Assembly: GCA_905214905.1 (NCBI GenBank)
Contig: CAJMNK010000082.1
Coordinates: 1-7,301 of the forward strand
Origin: an uncultured bacterium
Lineage (GTDB): Bacteria > Actinomycetota > Coriobacteriia > Coriobacteriales > Coriobacteriaceae
DNA length: 7,301 nt
Direction of reading: 5' to 3'
The position numbers and the translations under genes are program-made. Position 1 is the stretch's first letter. Each line of letters starts with the position of its first letter. This document shows, piece after piece, positions 5,270-7,301 of the stretch. The notes under the pieces are model-generated. The model searched no databases, was not told where the DNA came from, and saw nothing but the letters and a program-made list of their open reading frames with translations.

Positions 5270-6032
5270 CGTCCTCATCCCCTTCCGCGGAGAGCTGGGG
5301 CTGGGCTCCGCCCAGGCCGAGCAGGTCGAACTTGTCGATGCCGATGATGATGGCGATCAGGGCGACGCCCAGGACGGGCACGTTGGCGTAGGAGCACAGC
5401 AGGAAGCCCAGGAAGTAGAAGGGCACGAGCTGCTTGGTGAGCACCAGGCGGCCGAGCATGGCGAAGCCCATGGCCGGCAGGATGTTGGCGGCAACGCCAA
5501 AGCCAGCAAGGACAAAGGGCGGGATGAAGTCGAGCATGCCCTGGATGGCGTCAGCACCCAGATAGAACGACAGCGAGCACAGCAGGAACGCCATGATGAC
5601 ACCGGTGGAACCGATCAGGAAGTGCATTGCATAGACACCCTTAAGGTTGCCCTGGCCGGAGAAGACATCAGCGCGGTCAACCAGGATCGGCAGGGCGGCG
5701 TTGAGGATGTTCTTGATGGCAAGGCACAGCGTGGCGATGGGCATAGCGAGCGCGATGGCTGCCTCGGTACCCTGACCGAGCTGTATGGCAAACGCGCAGG
5801 CGAGTACGCCGCCGATCGTCTCATCAGGCGGCACGTAGGCGCCGATGGAGATCGAGCCCATGAACAGCAGCTCCAGGCTGGCGCCAACGGCAAGGCCAGT
5901 CTGCAGGTCCCCCAGCACCAGGCCCACGAGCGGGCACAGGACGATGGGGCGGAACGCGTAGAGCGTACCGAGCTGGCAGTCGAACTTACCAAATGCGGCG
6001 ATAAGTCCGATGAGGATTGCTTGGGTAAGCAT
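5259..6032 (-). CDS. PTS mannose-family EIIC component, copy B
   Basis: This 257-residue channel subunit has the same family features as copy A (PPDETIGG at 68-75, acidic tail 251-257 ending in F). The N-terminus is distinctive, beginning MLTQAILIGLIAAFGKFDCQ. The start is the ATG at 6032-6030, with AAGGGGGA a few bases upstream. It lies 60 bp downstream of EIIB, and that gap holds a strong hairpin (6060-6081). From codon 24 onward the gene is identical to copy A. Within the shared block the codon style changes: roughly the last 77 codons are nearly all C/G-ending, while the earlier part is more mixed. Confidence 0.95.
   Translation of the reverse strand: MLTQAILIGLIAAFGKFDCQLGTLYAFRPIVLCPLVGLVLGDLQTGLAVGASLELLFMGSISIGAYVPPDETIGGVLACAFAIQLGQGTEAAIALAMPIATLCLAIKNILNAALPILVDRADVFSGQGNLKGVYAMHFLIGSTGVIMAFLLCSLSFYLGADAIQGMLDFIPPFVLAGFGVAANILPAMGFAMLGRLVLTKQLVPFYFLGFLLCSYANVPVLGVALIAIIIGIDKFDLLGLGGAQPQLSAEGDEDDDF
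5279..5285 (-). promoter_or_regulatory. Ribosome binding site of EIID copy B inside EIIC
   Basis: GAAGGGG on the minus strand, embedded in the codons for the acidic EIIC tail, 9 nt before the EIID ATG at 5269. It is identical to the site in copy A. Confidence 0.65.
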
Positions 6033-6059
6033 ACATCCCCCTTTCCATATAGGACACTA

Positions 6060-6081
6060 CGAAGAACCCGCAGGCTCTTCG
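6060..6081 (-). other. Hairpin between EIIB and EIIC copy B
   Basis: On the minus strand CGAAGAGCC and GGTTCTTCG pair over 9 bp (one G-U) around a 4-nt TGCG loop. It starts 11 nt after the EIIB stop codon and is followed by TAGTGTCC, not a T-run, so it should not terminate transcription. Such intercistronic stems often set processing sites or protect the upstream message, which could adjust soluble EIIA/EIIB against membrane EIIC/EIID. Confidence 0.6.
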
Positions 6082-6092
6082 AAATTGAACGC

Positions 6093-6575
6093 CTAGAGCA
6101 CGCTGGCGCAGTCAACCTTGGGGTCATCGGCCAGGGGTCGAATCTCGACCTCAACGCCACGATCCAGCATCTCGCGCACATCGGCTTCCTCGGCCGCGGT
6201 CAGGAAGATCTGACGAGAGACCTGACGAGCATCGGGACGCTTCTCGTCCTTGGGCTTGGTGTTGCCCAGGTTGACCGACTTGATCTGCGGGCAGCCCTCA
6301 ACAAGCTGCTTTGCCTCAGCGATAGTGGCGACACAGATGATCATCTTGTACTTGTCGGTCACGCCCGAGTTGATAGCTTCGATTGCATGCTCCATATCTT
6401 TGATGACGAGCTTGCAGCCGGCAGGCTTGCCCATCTTGAGCGTCGTCTTCCACACCGGGTCGTTGGCGACCTTATCGCCCACGCAGAAGATGCAGTTGGA
6501 GCCGAGGCCCTGAACCCAGGAAACTGCGACCTGGCCATGAAGCAGGCGATGGTCAACGCGAAGTAGCTGAATCAT
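6093..6575 (-). CDS. PTS mannose-family EIIB component
   Basis: This 160-residue cytosolic phosphotransfer protein accepts phosphate from EIIA and gives it to the sugar carried by EIIC/EIID. The N-terminus contains RVDHRLLHGQV (residues 6-16), the family active-site loop, with His13 as the expected phosphorylated histidine. Later motifs VNLGNTK (101-107) and the C-terminal L-x-x-GVEVEIRPL region are also typical. Length is normal for the family. The start is the ATG at 6575-6573, with a GGGGGG site (6588-6583) 7 nt upstream. A longer TTG-initiated form from 6590 would start inside or next to that site and is rejected. It lies 57 bp after EIIA. Confidence 0.95.
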   Translation of the reverse strand: MIQLLRVDHRLLHGQVAVSWVQGLGSNCIFCVGDKVANDPVWKTTLKMGKPAGCKLVIKDMEHAIEAINSGVTDKYKMIICVATIAEAKQLVEGCPQIKSVNLGNTKPKDEKRPDARQVSRQIFLTAAEEADVREMLDRGVEVEIRPLADDPKVDCASVL

Positions 6576-6599
6576 AATGTGACCCCCCAAAGGTCTTGT

Positions 6600-6612
6600 G
6601 CCGTCTTACGGC
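6600..6612 (-). other. Small hairpin in the EIIA-EIIB gap
   Basis: GCCGT and ACGGC pair perfectly over 5 bp around a 3-nt loop, between the EIIA stop codon (6633) and the EIIB ribosome binding site (6583-6588). There is no T-run. It is short enough that chance is possible. Confidence 0.3.
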
Positions 6613-6632
6613 GTGTCAGTAGGTGCTACGGA

Positions 6633-7052
6633 TTAGAACTCTTCTTCCTCGTCGTCATCGACCAACAGGTCGTTGACAAACTTCACGCGCGTATCGTCCG
6701 CAGCGACGATGGCGCGAATCGTCTCCTCAACCGGCGCCGACTCGTCAGAGAACAGCAGCTGGATGAGCAGAGGAAGGTTCATGTTGGTAACGAGGTACGT
6801 GCGGGGACGCGTCTGGACGATCTTGGTGAACTCGTTGTTGACGCTGCCGCCAAAGAGGTCGGTGCAGACAACGACATCATCGTCAGCGGACATGCCCGCC
6901 AGCAGTTTTTGGGCCTCCTCGGCCACGTCCATGCGACCATCTACGAACATCGAAAGATCGTGGACGTTGTCGCGAGCGCCCGAGAGCAGCTCGACGCTCT
7001 CCTTGATGCCGGTAGCGAAGTGCGCATGGCTGGCGATGATGTACTGTCTCAT
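6633..7052 (-). CDS. PTS mannose-family EIIA component
   Basis: This 139-residue cytosolic protein receives phosphate from HPr and passes it to EIIB. The expected active-site histidine is His9 in IIASHAHFATG (residues 5-15), at the position of His10 in E. coli ManX; a second histidine follows at 11. The DLFGGSVNNE motif (65-74) matches the family's DxxGGS/TxxN loop, and NMNLPLLIQLL (90-100) is also typical. The protein ends in an unusual acidic tail, VDDDEEEEF (131-139), which resembles the acidic end of EIIC. The start is the ATG at 7052-7050, with GAGAGGAA about 7 nt upstream. The gene follows the SIS gene by 46 bp with no promoter or terminator visible, so they probably share one transcript. 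Confidence 0.95.
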   Translation of the reverse strand: MRQYIIASHAHFATGIKESVELLSGARDNVHDLSMFVDGRMDVAEEAQKLLAGMSADDDVVVCTDLFGGSVNNEFTKIVQTRPRTYLVTNMNLPLLIQLLFSDESAPVEETIRAIVAADDTRVKFVNDLLVDDDEEEEF

Positions 7053-7098
7053 TCTGTGTTCCTCTCAATAGCCCGGCACGTTCCCGCACCCGTTTTCT

Positions 7099-7301
7099 TT
7101 AGTAGTCGAACTGGTGATAGTAGCGACGATACTTGAGGTTGTGCTTGGTGACCGTCTCGTAGTAGCGAGCCAGACGGTCGGTCACGAGCACCGTCAGAAT
7201 CCACGGGGAGACGATGACGCGGAACTCGTCGTCAAGGCCGGGGATGGCGAACTCGGCGGTGTCGATGATGTTGATGTCGGTGTCGCCGGTCACGCCGCGG
7301 G
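7099..7301 (-). CDS. SIS-domain sugar-phosphate enzyme, C-terminal part (enters from window edge)
   Basis: Only about 67 C-terminal residues are visible; the frame is open to the right edge, so the start lies outside. The sequence contains GDTDINIIDT, then PWILTVLVTDRLARYYE, and ends RRYYHQFDY. This fits the last helix and tail of FrlB/GfrF-type SIS deglycases (E. coli FrlB, as I recall it, ends RRYYGGLVEY), where the C-terminal segment contributes to the active site of the dimer. Those enzymes split phosphorylated glycated amino acids into glucose 6-phosphate and the amino acid. That activity is inferred here from a short fragment and the PTS context; a general sugar-phosphate isomerase remains possible. 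It is the first visible gene of the EIIABCD operon. Confidence 0.75.
   Translation of the reverse strand, partial: RGVTGDTDINIIDTAEFAIPGLDDEFRVIVSPWILTVLVTDRLARYYETVTKHNLKYRRYYHQFDY

Larger units (their letters stand above)
4436..5963. repeat. Copy B of 1528-bp identical direct repeat
   Basis: This is the partner of 1644-3171, in the same orientation. It covers all of EIID copy B and EIIC copy B from codon 24 onward. The bases immediately beyond 5963 remain homologous (about 74% over 69 bp) up to the EIIC start. Beyond 4436 the flank carries a terminator absent from copy A. Confidence 0.95.

Noticed and set aside
1644..5963. The repeat pair as a composite transposon or insertion sequence
   Set aside because: There is no transposase, no terminal inverted repeats and no target-site duplications. 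The repeats contain PTS genes and end inside coding sequence.
5193..6566. 457-codon open frame on the plus strand, with similar ones at 2401-3213 and 1629-2555
   Set aside because: Antisense to clear PTS genes in GC-rich DNA. The predicted products are rich in H, D, E, G, Q and R without domain pattern, and no ribosome binding sites support them.
1..7301. CRISPR array, tRNA, rRNA or prophage genes
   Set aside because: No short regularly spaced repeats, tRNA-like cloverleaf or phage-like coding sequence was seen on either strand.

Overview
The window looks like chromosomal DNA from a GC-rich gut actinobacterium of the Coriobacteriia, most like Collinsella. This rests on codon use (mostly C/G-ending codons with Shine-Dalgarno-led genes) and on the kind of genes present; no species marker is in view. 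Every credible gene is on the minus strand, so transcription runs from high to low coordinates. The window is a cluster of sugar phosphotransferase (PTS) genes of the mannose/sorbose family, with sugar-phosphate SIS-domain enzymes at both ends.

Reading in the direction of transcription: the C-terminal end of a SIS-domain protein (7301-7099), PTS EIIA (7052-6633), EIIB (6575-6093), EIIC copy B (6032-5259), EIID copy B (overlapping EIIC, ending 4445), and a strong intrinsic terminator (4415-4381). Next comes a drug/metabolite (EamA-type) transporter with a GTG start (4356-3466). A promoter at about 3418-3375 then begins a second unit: EIIC copy A (3240-2467), EIID copy A (ending 1653), an intercistronic hairpin, and an MFS transporter (1560-346). 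A second promoter of the same design (266-223) precedes the N-terminal part of another SIS-domain protein (175 to the window edge).

The main surprise is that the two EIIC-EIID pairs are identical at every base compared over 1528 bp (1644-3171 and 4436-5963). The first 69 bases of the two EIIC genes are only about 74% identical, and the outer flanks are unrelated. That pattern fits recent gene conversion between two older paralogous PTS units better than a simple fresh duplication, with misassembly as the alternative to exclude. The second unit has its own promoter but no EIIA or EIIB.

Functionally, EIIA and EIIB would pass phosphate from HPr to a sugar carried by the EIIC/EIID membrane complex, and the SIS enzymes would act on the sugar phosphate inside the cell. 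The SIS C-terminus resembles the FrlB/GfrF deglycases (ending RRYY plus a short tail with terminal Y), so an Amadori compound such as fructoselysine or glucoselysine is a reasonable but unproven substrate. The EamA and MFS transporters could export a product such as the released amino acid, or be unrelated passengers. The matching promoter/operator elements suggest that the EIICD-MFS unit and the left SIS gene are co-regulated. No regulator gene is in the window.
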